The notes beneath the pieces are model-generated. The model saw only the letters and a program-made list of their open reading frames with translations. It had not been told where the DNA came from and did not search any database. From the NCBI GenBank assembly GCA_963793465.1, contig CAWCAJ010000004.1, positions 124,001-188,000 of the forward strand: 64,000 bases of DNA, given 5' to 3'. Position 1 is the stretch's first letter. Each line of letters begins with the position of its first letter. The position numbers and the translations under genes are program-made. Source of the stretch: CAJQPP01 sp963793465 (GTDB lineage Bacteria > Planctomycetota > Planctomycetia > Pirellulales > Pirellulaceae). This document shows positions 38,074 to 47,829 of the stretch, in pieces.

Positions 38074-40085
38074 TCGCCCGACCGGACTTTGACAAATTTG
38101 AAATCAGTTCCATTGCGGCGCGGAAACGTTGGAGCAACGGATTTCTGTTGCTGTGCACGATCACCTCCACCTTCTCGATCGTGATTCTGGTCGTGCTGAT
38201 CTCCACGATCGTGATCTCTGCCTTGCCGGTCTTCGGGCCCCATAGCGATCGGCTGGAGACCCAAAGTCGCATGCTGTTCACACCCGCCGACGCGTCGACC
38301 GGCTCATCCGACCTGGAAGCGGGGGACCTGGTGCAGGGTGTCTTCCGCGGCGAACAGCTGGTGCGGGGCGGCTTGGGCAAGACCAATGACGAATCATTGA
38401 TCGCGGCCGCAGGGGAACCGGCCAAGCCGTTGGTGCTGGGCTTTTATGCCTACCAACTGGCTGACGCTCAGGACCCCACCATCCGTCCCTTGACGCAGGC
38501 CCGTGGCGCACAGAGCATCAGGGCTTTGCTGGAACGACTGGGGTTGGCGATCCCGGATCAGGCTCAGGACGCCGCCCTGGTGGTGCTGAGCAGTCCCACT
38601 GGCGGATTGGATTTTGAAAGCCTGGAAACCGATGGCGCTCTGGTCAATGACAAACTGGTGGATCAATTGGCCGCCGTCGATGATTGGTCGATCCGTCTGT
38701 TGGCCGGTCCGCAGACCGAGCAGGATTTTGCGGAAATCCGGTTTACCGACAGCAACCACGGTGACCTGGAACTGCTGCGAAAAACGCGGGTCCGCAAACG
38801 GGCTGGCCAACTCAAGATCCTGAACTCCATCCTTTACGATCGTGAGCACGCGGCGGGCACCTACCAGGAAGTCCGCTTGCGAACGTACTCCAACAACGAA
38901 ATCGCCAGCAGTCACCTGAAAGTCGACGTCGCGGAACTGGATGGACTCAGCCGACGCAGCCGCCTGGGTTTTGATCTGGGGGGCGTCTTTCCGATCGAAT
39001 GGTGTCAGGTCCCGGAGCCGCAAGCCTCCACGACGCAACACATCGCCCACTTTTTGAAAGAGAAGCCCAGCAGCAGCGATCCCGCCGCGGCCGGTATTGG
39101 TCCCGCCCTGTGGGGCTCCATCTGGGCGTGCACCTTTTGTGGTCTGGTTGCCCTGCCCTTGGGAATTGGTACGGCCGTGTTTCTGGAGGAATTCAAACCG
39201 ACCGGCAAGTTCCTGCGCTTTCTGCAAAGCCTGGTGCAGTTGAACATCACCAACCTGGCCGGTGTGCCCTCCATCGTGTACGGAATCCTGGGACTGACCG
39301 CCTTTGCCACCATGTTTGGTCTGTTCGGTTCCGACAAACAACCCAATTTCCGCTTCGGCGGCGTGTATTACTACCAGTACCTGTCGGAGGATATGAACCC
39401 CATCCTGGTCCCCGTGGATGGCGCCGACCAGGTGCCCACGTTGGTGGATGGCATGGCCGCCCAGGATGGCGATCACAACCCCATCACGCTGCGTGTCATC
39501 GGTCCCGACCAGCAGATGCCGACCGAGCCGGCGGAACGACAATGGGCACTCCGCAGCGACTCCCAGGGGGGCGTGGTCAGTGATAAACCCTGGTACTACT
39601 TTCAAATCCCCTTTGGTCGCGGTGTGTTGGCGGCGGCTTTGACGTTGATGCTGGTAATCCTGCCGGTGATCATCATTGCCTCGCAGGAAGCGATCAAGGC
39701 GGTTCCCTCCTCCTTGCGGGAAGGAGCCATGGGGGTGGGGGCCACCCGATGGCAAGTGGTCCGAAATGTCACCTTGCCGGCCGCCATCCCGGGTATCATG
39801 ACAGGAGCGATTCTGTCCATCAGTCGGGCGATCGGCGAAGCGGCCCCGCTGGTCGTGCTCTGCGGCGTGGTTTACATCTCCAAAGCCCCCGAGCACCTGA
39901 TGGATTTTATCTCGGTGTTGCCAATCCAGATTTTCTACCTGACGGGCATGCCGCCGGCGGAAGAAGGGCTGATCAGTTTCCAGAACGTGGCCGCGGCGGC
40001 CAGCCTGGTATTGCTGATCGTCCTGTTATCGTTCAATACCATCGCCATTGTGATACGGCAATGGACCACCAAACCCCTTTCCTGA
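38070..40085 (+). CDS. pstA: Phosphate ABC transporter permease PstA with large inserted domains
   Basis: The start overlaps the pstC stop (ATGA), so it is translationally coupled. The protein has 671 residues against about 290 for a normal PstA. TM1 (about 25-50) is followed by ~300 residues of hydrophilic sequence, predicted outside the membrane. The permease core begins at ALWGSIWACTFCGLVALPLG, with the helices after it and the EAA loop EGAMGVGATRWQVVRNVTLPAA. A second insert of ~95 residues sits between two core helices (DKQPNFRFGG to IPFGRGVL). The inserted parts have no recognisable domain. They might sense or pre-bind phosphate, or contact PstS. Confidence 0.88.
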   Translation: MIARPDFDKFEISSIAARKRWSNGFLLLCTITSTFSIVILVVLISTIVISALPVFGPHSDRLETQSRMLFTPADASTGSSDLEAGDLVQGVFRGEQLVRGGLGKTNDESLIAAAGEPAKPLVLGFYAYQLADAQDPTIRPLTQARGAQSIRALLERLGLAIPDQAQDAALVVLSSPTGGLDFESLETDGALVNDKLVDQLAAVDDWSIRLLAGPQTEQDFAEIRFTDSNHGDLELLRKTRVRKRAGQLKILNSILYDREHAAGTYQEVRLRTYSNNEIASSHLKVDVAELDGLSRRSRLGFDLGGVFPIEWCQVPEPQASTTQHIAHFLKEKPSSSDPAAAGIGPALWGSIWACTFCGLVALPLGIGTAVFLEEFKPTGKFLRFLQSLVQLNITNLAGVPSIVYGILGLTAFATMFGLFGSDKQPNFRFGGVYYYQYLSEDMNPILVPVDGADQVPTLVDGMAAQDGDHNPITLRVIGPDQQMPTEPAERQWALRSDSQGGVVSDKPWYYFQIPFGRGVLAAALTLMLVILPVIIIASQEAIKAVPSSLREGAMGVGATRWQVVRNVTLPAAIPGIMTGAILSISRAIGEAAPLVVLCGVVYISKAPEHLMDFISVLPIQIFYLTGMPPAEEGLISFQNVAAAASLVLLIVLLSFNTIAIVIRQWTTKPLS

Positions 40086-40132
40086 TCCGCTTTCAACCGA
40101 TTCCCCCTTCACGGAAATCCCAACATTGTCCA

Positions 40133-40981
40133 ATGCAGAACGGTCCCCAGGAAATGATAGAACAAGTCAGCCAACGATCCTCCACGGTCGCGGGGTCGCG
40201 CGAGACGCCCAGCGACTCTGCCGGCAAGTGCATGATTCAAATCGAGGATCTGAGTGCCTGGTACGGTGACTTTCAAGCCTTGCACGACGTCACGCTGAAG
40301 ATTGGCGAGAATCGGGTCACGGCCTTCATCGGCCCCAGTGGTTGTGGCAAGAGCACGCTGTTGAAGTGGTGCAACCGCATGAACGACGTGGTGCCCGGTG
40401 CGGTGGCCCGCGGTACCTTGCGTCTGCCCGACCTGGATATCCTGGCCTCGGGTACCGATGTGGTGGAACTGCGGCGGCGGATCGGGATCGTGTTCCAGAA
40501 ACCCAACCCTTTCCCCAAATCGATCTACGACAACATCGCCTTTGGTCCCCGGCTGCACTTCAAGAAACTGTCCCGTAACGACCTGGACGAGCTGGTGGAG
40601 TGGTCGCTTCGCAAGGCCGCGGTCTGGGACGAGGTCAAGGATCGCTTGCGGCAATCGGCGTTGGGTCTGTCGGGTGGCCAGCAACAGCGTTTGTGCATTG
40701 CCCGGGCCATTGCCGTGGGCCCCCAGATCCTGTTGATGGACGAACCCTGTAGCGCGTTGGATCCAGCCTCCACAGCTCGCATTGAAGACCTGATCTTTGA
40801 ACTGCGTGAACAGTACACGATCGTGATCGTGACGCATAACATGCAGCAAGCGGCTCGCGTCAGCGATCACACGGCGTTCTTTTTTGAAGGCAGGGTGATA
40901 GAAGAGGGGCCCACACAAAAGTTGTTTACCAAGCCCGAGAAGCAGCAAACGGAAGACTATGTCACGGGCAAGTTTGGATAG
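40133..40981 (+). CDS. pstB: Phosphate ABC transporter ATP-binding protein
   Basis: The ABC ATPase of the Pst importer, ~282 residues from ATG 40133. A second ATG at 40154 is possible, and the first ~30 residues are a non-conserved extension. Walker A is GPSGCGKST; FQKPNPFPKSIYDNIAFGP is the PstB-specific Q-loop region. The signature is LSGGQQQR, Walker B ILLMDEPCSALDP and the switch His in VTHNM. Together with PhoU it also restrains PhoR signalling when phosphate is plentiful. It follows pstA by 47 bp. A 1.1-kb repeat array begins 4 bases after its stop, separating it from phoU. Confidence 0.95.
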   Translation: MQNGPQEMIEQVSQRSSTVAGSRETPSDSAGKCMIQIEDLSAWYGDFQALHDVTLKIGENRVTAFIGPSGCGKSTLLKWCNRMNDVVPGAVARGTLRLPDLDILASGTDVVELRRRIGIVFQKPNPFPKSIYDNIAFGPRLHFKKLSRNDLDELVEWSLRKAAVWDEVKDRLRQSALGLSGGQQQRLCIARAIAVGPQILLMDEPCSALDPASTARIEDLIFELREQYTIVIVTHNMQQAARVSDHTAFFFEGRVIEEGPTQKLFTKPEKQQTEDYVTGKFG

Positions 40982-40984
40982 GGA

Positions 40985-42100
40985 GTGGAATGGAACAGAA
41001 GGCAACAAAGAGAACGGAGAAGGCACCCGTCACAAAACCCATCCCAACCCGAAGCGTCAGCGAGGGATCCCGGCATACAGCGTCGCAAGCAGATTAATGG
41101 ACGGGATGACAGGATCGACAGGATGAAGAACAGGAACAGAAGAATTGGAACAGAAGGTAACAGAGAGAACGGAGAAGGCACCCGTCACACAACCCATCCC
41201 AACCCGAAGCGTCAGCGAGGGACCCCGGCATACAGCGTCGCAAGCAGATTAATGGACGGGATGACAGGATCGACAGGATGAAGAACAGGAACAGAAGAAT
41301 TGGAACAGAAGGTAACAGAGAGAACGGAGAAGGCACCCGTCACAAAACGCCATCCCATCCCAACCCGAAGCGTCAGCGAGGGACCCCGGCACACAGCGTC
41401 GCAAGCAGATTAATGGACGGGATGACAGGATCGACAGGATGAAGAACAGGAACAGAAGAATTGGAACAGAAGGTAACAGAGAGAACGGAGAAGGCACCCG
41501 TCACACAACCCATCCCAACCCGAAGCGTCAGCGAGGGATCCCGGCACACAGCGTTGCCACCCAGTCCAGATCAACTCGCAGCACCCGCAGGTTAACGGAG
41601 ATCCTGACCCCTTTAACGCCCCAGATTAATGGACGGGATGACAGGATCGACAGGATGAAGAACAGGAACAGAAGAATTGGAACAGAAGGCAACAGAGAGA
41701 ACAGAGAAGGCACCCGCGATCCCAACCCATCCCAACCCGAAGCGTCAGCGAGGGACCCCAATCCAGGCGTTGGGAACTGACAAGAGAAACCCCCATCCGT
41801 TTGGAAGGCGGAATAGACAGGATCGACAGGACAAATAAACCAGCAACAAAAGGTATAGACTGAACAGTGCATTGGCATGATGAAAGGCAAATGCTGGATC
41901 CACAACGCATCTCCGTGTCTTGGTGCCTCCGTGAGAAACCTTCTTCAGCCGACTCCGGGGAGAAGAAATAGACACGAAAGAAGGAACAGCAATCGAACGC
42001 AACAGAGAAAACGGAGAAGGCACCCGTCACACAACCCATCCCAACCCGAAGCGTCAGCGAGGGACCCCGGCACAACGCATTGCCCCTGCCAGAAATCGCT
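40985..42100. repeat. 1.1-kb composite repeat array between pstB and phoU
   Basis: Six units with AACCCGAAGCGTCAGCGAGG, near 41055, 41210, 41367, 41525, 41743 and 42052; the first four have a period of about 155-158 bp. Each also has AACAGAAGGTAACAGAGAGA and GGATGACAGGATCGACAGGA modules. Near 41900 there is a divergent copy of the CTCCGTGTC...CTCCGTGAG module. It sits inside what is usually one pst-phoU operon. Confidence 0.9.
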
Positions 42101-42161
42101 GACGGCAATTGAAACCCGACCCCGTTACAGACCACAGCAGCAACTTTCGGAACCACCATTT

Positions 42162-42860
42162 ATGCAATTGCATTTTCAACGCGATATCGAAGTCATCAAC
42201 CAGCGACTGTTGGCCATGAGCGGTACGGTGGAACGCATGATCGACAAGGCCACCCGTGCTCTGGTGCAACAGAAACCGGAGCTGGCTCTGGAAGTCATTG
42301 CCAGCGACGAACAGGTCAACGAGGCCGAAGTCACCATCGAGGAAGAATGCCTGAAAATCCTGGCCCTGCACCAGCCGGTGGCCAGTGACCTGCGTCGCAT
42401 CGCCACGCTGATGAAAATCAATGCCGCCTTGGAACGCATCGCCGACTTGGCCTGCAATATTGCCGAACGCTCGCAATGCATGCAGCGGCACCCCTATTTT
42501 CCGCGTCCGGACGGATTGGAAGAGATGGTGCAGATCGCCACCACCATGGTACGGCAGTCGCTGGACTCCTTTGTCCGCAGCGATTCCCGGCTGGCCGCCC
42601 AGGTTATTCAGATGGATGCCCGGTTGGACAACCTCAACCGGGGCGTGATTGCCGAGCTGAAGGAACTGATGCAGCAGGATTCGACGCTGGTCGACCCGGC
42701 CCTGCACTGTTTCTCGGCCACCCGCCATATCGAACGCATTGGCGACCAGGCCGAGAACATCGCCGAGGATGTGATTTACGTCGTTGACGGAGACATTATC
42801 CGTCACAAACACGGAGCCATCGGGGTCTCGATCCCGCAACCCGAGAATCAGGAAGAATAA
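42162..42860 (+). CDS. phoU: Phosphate-specific transport regulator PhoU
   Basis: A 232-residue all-helical protein with two three-helix PhoU repeats. Each has a metal-binding E-x-x-x-D motif: KINAALERIADLACNIAERS in the first and HIERIGDQAENIAEDVIY in the second. PhoU links the Pst transporter to PhoR and holds the response off in high phosphate. ATG 42162 gives the standard start MQLHFQRDIEVIN. The frame is open upstream through the repeats but is not coding there. The phoB gene begins 13 bases after its stop. Confidence 0.94.
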   Translation: MQLHFQRDIEVINQRLLAMSGTVERMIDKATRALVQQKPELALEVIASDEQVNEAEVTIEEECLKILALHQPVASDLRRIATLMKINAALERIADLACNIAERSQCMQRHPYFPRPDGLEEMVQIATTMVRQSLDSFVRSDSRLAAQVIQMDARLDNLNRGVIAELKELMQQDSTLVDPALHCFSATRHIERIGDQAENIAEDVIYVVDGDIIRHKHGAIGVSIPQPENQEE

Positions 42861-42873
42861 GCGAGTTAGGACC

Positions 42874-43584
42874 ATGACGAAAACCAAAGTTCTTGTGGTA
42901 GAAGACGATCGATCGTTGGCCAAGGTATTGGCCTACAACCTGACGCAGGCGGGATACGACGTTCGCTCGGCCTACGACGGCCAGGACGCATTGACCCAGG
43001 CTCGTTTGCAGCTGCCCGACGTGGTGGTGCTGGACGTGATGATCCCGATCATCGACGGGCTGGAGGTCTGCCGGCGGCTGCGGGCCAGCGAGGAAACGGC
43101 CCGCACGTCGATCGTGATGCTGACGGCCCGTGGCGAGGAAACCGATCAGCTGGTGGGCTTTACGGTGGGGGCCGATGACTACGTCACCAAGCCCTTCAGC
43201 GTGAAGATCCTGCTGCAGCGGATCAAGGCCATCGATCGCCGTCGCAAGATCGAGGACGGGCAGTCCAACGTGATCAGTCGCGGCGGGATCTCCATCGACC
43301 GCTTGAAATTCCGGGCCATGGTCGGGGATCGGATCCTGGATCTGACACCCAGCGAGTTCCGTTTGCTGGATACCTTGATACGGCAACCTGGTCGAGCCTT
43401 TGACCGCAGCGAGTTGATCGACGCCGCCTTGGGCTCCGACACGGTGGTTTTGGAGCGGACGATTGACGTGCATATTCGCTCCTTGCGGAAGAAGCTGGGA
43501 GACGAGAACGCGGTGCGGATCGAGACCGTCCGCGGCGTCGGCTACCGCTTCCAGGACAACGCGGAAGTCGGCAGTAGCCGGTAA
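42874..43584 (+). CDS. phoB: PhoB/PhoP-type response regulator
   Basis: A 236-residue OmpR/PhoB-family regulator. The receiver domain opens KVLVVEDDRS, with the phospho-acceptor Asp in VVVLDVMIP, the switch Thr in MLTARGEE and Lys in YVTKPFS. The winged helix shows LTPSEFRLLDTLIRQPGRAF and RTIDVHIRSLRKKLG. AGGA precedes ATG 42874. It is presumably phosphorylated by the PhoR at 32383 and binds the Pho box at 35876. It shares an operon with phoU. Confidence 0.93.
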   Translation: MTKTKVLVVEDDRSLAKVLAYNLTQAGYDVRSAYDGQDALTQARLQLPDVVVLDVMIPIIDGLEVCRRLRASEETARTSIVMLTARGEETDQLVGFTVGADDYVTKPFSVKILLQRIKAIDRRRKIEDGQSNVISRGGISIDRLKFRAMVGDRILDLTPSEFRLLDTLIRQPGRAFDRSELIDAALGSDTVVLERTIDVHIRSLRKKLGDENAVRIETVRGVGYRFQDNAEVGSSR

Positions 43585-43639
43585 GGATTGGGGTACCAGC
43601 GCAAAGGGGTCTAGCTCAAAAGGGGTCTGGACTCATTGT

Positions 43640-44245
43640 GCGTAGCACCCGCCGCCCAAGCCATCCCAACCCGCCGCGTCAGCAAGGGACCCCAACCGAG
43701 GCGGTGGGAATTGCCAGGCGAGTCGCCACCCAACCGTTTAGACGGAATGGACGGTCAGTGGACGGGATGACAGGATGAACAGGAAGACGGAACAGGAACA
43801 GAAGGTAACAGAGAGAACGGAGAAGGCACCCGCCGGGCTGCGAACGCCATCCCAACCCGCCGCGTCAGCAAGGGACCCCAACCGAAGCGGTGGGAATTGC
43901 CAGCGAGTTCCACCCATCCGCTTAGCAGACGGAATGGATGTCATGGACGGGATGACAGGATGAACAGGAAGACGGAAAGGAACAGAAGGTAACAGAGAGA
44001 ACGGAGAAGTGCACCCGCCGCGCCAACCCCATGCTCCAACCGCCAGCGTCCAGACCCCAACCCGGCGGCGGGTTGCCTGCAGTTCCCCCCAACCGTCTCA
44101 ACCGGGTGTTCCGGCCGCGGACAGGATGTCGCACGGAGGAACAGAGACACGGAGAATCGCCGGTCGAATATGTCCATTTCCCAACCCATCCCAACCCGCA
44201 GCGTCAGCAAGGGACCCCAACCTTGGCGTTGTGAATTGACAACAG
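43640..44245. repeat. Composite repeat array downstream of phoB (3 units)
   Basis: Three copies of the CGTCAGCAAGGGACCCCAAC module (near 43677, 43863 and 44203), interspersed with AACAGAAGGTAACAGAGAGA and GATGACAGGATGAACAGGA. One CACGGAGGAACAGAGACACG copy lies near 44133. The first two units repeat at about 187 bp; the third is divergent. It begins about 60 bp after the phoB stop. Confidence 0.88.
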
Positions 44246-44263
44246 ACCGACCCTGTTGCAAGA

Positions 44264-46057
44264 TCAGGCGATAAACTCCTTGTACCAGATATCAAAGATC
44301 ATCAGGTTATACAAAAACCAGTCAGGCTTGGCCTTGGAGCGTGCGAAAGTCTTCTTGTCGATGAACGGTAATCCCCAATCTCTTCCACCGCCGGTCGCAG
44401 GTGTCCGCCCGGCGACAGCCATTCAAAGATGGGTTGCCCGAACCCCCGTTTGGGCCGGTCGATCAGGGATCTTGGAACATGCAGGGCCAAGCGTCTTTTC
44501 AAGACGTTTTTGGGATTGCCGATTTTGTACTTGTCTTCGGTTTTGAGATTCAACCCAAACCGCACCATTCGGCTATCCAGAAACGGGCACAGCATGGAAA
44601 CGCCATGCAACATGAATAGCCCGTTCCAATAAGATGAGGTTTCAATCGACTCGCCAAGGTAGCCTGCCATGGCGGCCCGGTCCAACGATAATTCGTCGTC
44701 CCGAACTTGATACTGGGTAACAATGTCTCTTCGATATTTTGTGCGTCCAGGACCGCGGGCAAGCCGAAGGATTAGCAAACGGCATCAAAATTGGTAAAGC
44801 ACGCTGCCTGGTTAATCGGGTGTTGCGGCCAGCTCATATCGTGGATGTGGGGCACTAGTTCCAGCGTGCGTTTTGTAATGTTGTTTGCCCAGTCGCTTGG
44901 CCAACCAGGAAAGCATGGCGTGGGCATGGCCGCGCCATATTTTTTTTTCAAATTGGCCGACGCCTGGATTTTGGATTGCCAAGTCGGATCCGAAAAAGCC
45001 CATCGGCGCCTTCGCCGCACAGATCCGGTAGCCAAACCCGATTCTTCCATGGCTGAGCCGAGAGCCGCAAAGTAGACGGACTGCACATGATTAGGCATCT
45101 CGCCAGTTTTCTGAATCACCGTGCGAAAATCATCGAGCGACGGAGGTAGGACCCGAACATATTCATGATCCGTCCGTAAAGCATCGACCGCCGTCTGCGT
45201 GTAATCTCGATCGGCGCGGGTTTGCGGGTGGTCAAGCCAAACGGCAATACTCTTGGGCACGCCGTTATTGTTGTTTTTGCGATAAATACGATTCCAATGG
45301 ACTTGAATCAAAGTGCTGTCCACACCTCCGGACAGCAACCCTGCCGCCTGTGGGTCCAAATCCGCATAGTCCTGGCAAATGTCGCCCATGGTGGATTCAA
45401 ACTGTTCCAAAATGTCGCCCACTGCTGATTGGTTGGGCGGAGTAAAGATCTTCAAATGTCTCCAATTGCCGGACCGAGAATTCACCGTGATCAAAACTCA
45501 GCAGTTGACCCGGTTGCAGCCGCTGGACACCGTCGAACAAGGTGAGGTTACCCGGTACCTGGCGGAACAGAAAATAAATTGGCAAGGCTATTTCGTTGAG
45601 TTTCGGTTTCACCGGCAGGGCGTTAATCAGATCCCCTAGATTGGTTCCAACGAGCATGCCGTTGGGCCTTGCATGGAAATAAATTGATGTGTGGCCGATG
45701 AGACTGCGGTAAACCGGCAGCGTAGAATTCTGGGAATCAAACAGGATGACCGAGTAAGAGCCCTCCAAACCCGCTGGTTGAAATTCGCCTTGATCCCGGT
45801 AGGTGTTCATCCATGATTCCAACAATTGGGGAATGTTCAATGGAATCGCCATCGCGTCGCAGTTTAGCGGCATACCCCAGCATGAGCAGCTGGATGCCAT
45901 CCCGTTCAAGCGATGGCTGTTGGAACACCGCAGAACCAGGAGCCAGCTCCGCAATTTGAGGTTGAGGCTCGTAGAACCTTCGAGAGGGGTCGGGAGCGTC
46001 GGACGTTTCCGAGTTTTCGCCTTGAAGCCAAACGAGAAAATTTGAATGGACGGGCAT
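44264..46057 (-). pseudogene. Asparagine-synthase-like gene, broken by several frameshifts
   Basis: Homology hops between frames. One frame from 46057 holds the first ~90 residues of an N-terminal amidotransferase-like domain. Another (45800-45400) holds SIYFHARPNGMLVGTNLGD and PLFDGVQRLQPGQLLSFDHG-type strands. A third (45430-44780) carries the ATP-binding PP-loop LLSGGVDST. A fourth ends in FLDSRMVRFGLNLKTEDKYK and the C-terminus IFDIWYKEFIA, with a stop at 44264. The family makes amides on glycans or asparagine. The N-terminus lacks the usual Met-Cys of class II amidotransferases. At least three indels are needed. It is the last of three minus-strand genes (membrane protein, glycosyltransferase, this), all interrupted. 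Confidence 0.75.
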
Positions 46058-46205
46058 GATGATGGGCGCTGGAATTCGCGGATGGGATCGAAGGATTGGT
46101 AGCTGGCCATCGAATCCAAGCGATGATCGCTGGCACTAGTCTAATCGATGTCCTCAATTCTGGCGAGTCGAGATAGAGAAGTGGCTAGTTTCGATTGTCT
46201 AGACC

Positions 46206-46325
46206 GGGTGCTGAACAGGAGGGAACAGAGAGAACGCGAGAATTATCCGCTGCCGAACCTGATCCCAACCTGCCGCGTCAGCAAGGGACCGCATCCCAGG
46301 CGGTGGGAATTGATGGGACCGCAGG
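46206..46325. repeat. Single composite repeat unit
   Basis: One unit: GAGGGAACAGAGAGAACGCG, then ATCCCAACCTGCCGCGTCAG followed by CAAGGGACCGCATCCC. It lies between the two broken genes at 44264-46057 and 46326-47061. Confidence 0.75.
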
Positions 46326-47061
46326 CTAAGGATCCCACCGCCGCGTCCAGGAGTGGGTTTTTAAAAGCGGTATGCCGACCAAGGCTTCCGAGAAAATTCC
46401 GCCACTCATCTTGGAGGTGCCCAGCGTTCGATCGGTAAAGGTGATGGGCACTTCTTTGATCTGGAAGCCGTATTTCCAGACGCGGAATTTCATCTCGACT
46501 TGAAATCCATAGCCAGTAAGCCGGATATCATCTTTCAAGATTCGTTGAAGTGACTGGCGCCGAGAAGCACATGAAACCGGCAGTCAGATCGCGGACTTTC
46601 ATGCGGCTGACCAACCGCGCGTAAACACTGCCGTAAGTAACTGATCAGTTTGCGGCTTTTGGGCCAGTTGAGAATCTTTCCGCCCGCGCACGTAGCGGGA
46701 CCCAATGGCCACGTCGTATCCTTCCGTTTCGCAAGCTGCCAGCAGTCGCTCGAGATCGTTCGGGTCATGACTGAAGTCCGCGTCCATTTCGAACAGGTAT
46801 TGATAGCCGCGATCCAATCCCCAGCGAAAGCCGTGGATATAGGCCGTTCCCAAGCCCCAGCTTTCCGGAACGTTCCTGCAGATGCAAGCGATTTGGGAAT
46901 TCCGTCTGCAGTCTCTTGACGATTCCCGCCGTCCCATCAGGAGAACCATCATCCACGACCAAAACATGGAACCGGGACGCCAGACTGAACACATGCCGGG
47001 CGATCTCCTCGATGTTTTCCTTTTCGTTATAGGTCGGAATAATGACCAGGCTCGTCGACAT
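46326..47061 (-). pseudogene. Polyprenol-phosphate mannosyltransferase-like GT2 gene, broken by frameshifts
   Basis: The ATG at 47061 starts the GT-A fold SLVIIPTYNEKENIEEI, with VVDDGSPDGTA. The frame then changes near 46880 to GLGTAYIHGFRWGLDRGYQY and FEMDADFSHDPNDL (the metal-binding region). It changes again near 46680 and near 46600. The end lies in a frame finishing KEVPITFTDRTLGTSKMSGG before a stop at 46326. These are exact landmarks of dolichol/polyprenol-monophosphomannose synthases, which load a lipid carrier for envelope glycosylation. At least three indels are needed to restore it. It sits between the membrane protein and the asparagine-synthase-like gene. Confidence 0.75.
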
Positions 47062-47196
47062 GCAGATCTCTGTGGGTTGTGACTTCAATTGATGCCCGAT
47101 CGTCGGACGTATGGTCTTGCAGAGAGGTGAGCAACACTCGCCAGCAGATTGTCCATGTTCGGGCGAACGGAGAAACAATAGGTCGAAAATCGAATG

Positions 47197-47829
47197 TCAT
47201 TGCAATTTGTAGAGCGTAAAACCTGTACCCGCAAAGACGGGGGCTCCGAATTCAATTCGCGGTTGCGATAAATTGTTCGAATCGTGAATCATCAGCAAAT
47301 AGTCATATTCGGGTAATGTGGCATCAAAATCGGCCAGGGTTCTGCGTTTCAAACCCTCGTATTCAGGCGTGAAAGCTAAAGGTTGTTGCGATGGAATCGT
47401 AAACATTTGCCCAACAAATGCATCACGAGCGATAACGGCCAGGCAGGCCACGTGGTTCATGGGTACGGCTTCACGCGTGTCCAGAATCCGATCTGGGAAT
47501 TTCACCGCCAGCAGACTGCCATTGGGCATGGTTTCAAATGCTTCCATGTAGTTGGCGTAGACATCACTCGACTGCCGCCAAACATTGGAGACGACCATCA
47601 TGCGAATCACAAAAAGGACCAATAGGCCTGCGGTGATCCATCGAACTACCGTTGCATTGCATTTCACACACCGCAAACTGCAAACCACCAAAAAGGCCAG
47701 TGCCAGCGGTGGGCCGGTTGGTGGCCCAGAACCGGCGAAAAACTCGAACGGCATGATCAAAGAAACAACGGCCAGCAGTCCTAAAACGCAGACCAACGAT
47801 TTGTGCAATTGCAGTTTACGGGTCATCAA
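47197..47829 (-). CDS. Membrane protein, downstream half of a probable split gene
   Basis: The product has at least three hydrophobic helices in its first ~90 residues, then a soluble C-terminal domain of ~110 residues ending GFTLYKLQ. It overlaps the preceding frame by 14 bases, and the junction (IAVG then LMTRKLQ) reads smoothly if one base is changed. The two pieces are therefore probably one ~515-residue membrane glycosyltransferase-like protein. As a free-standing gene it would start at TTG 47829 or ATG 47826. Function unknown. Confidence 0.5.
   Translation of the reverse strand: MMTRKLQLHKSLVCVLGLLAVVSLIMPFEFFAGSGPPTGPPLALAFLVVCSLRCVKCNATVVRWITAGLLVLFVIRMMVVSNVWRQSSDVYANYMEAFETMPNGSLLAVKFPDRILDTREAVPMNHVACLAVIARDAFVGQMFTIPSQQPLAFTPEYEGLKRRTLADFDATLPEYDYLLMIHDSNNLSQPRIEFGAPVFAGTGFTLYKLQ

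Noticed and set aside
38394..39896. 500-codon minus-strand frame within pstA
   Set aside because: His/Gln/Gly-rich shadow of the PstA coding strand; PstA has clear permease motifs.
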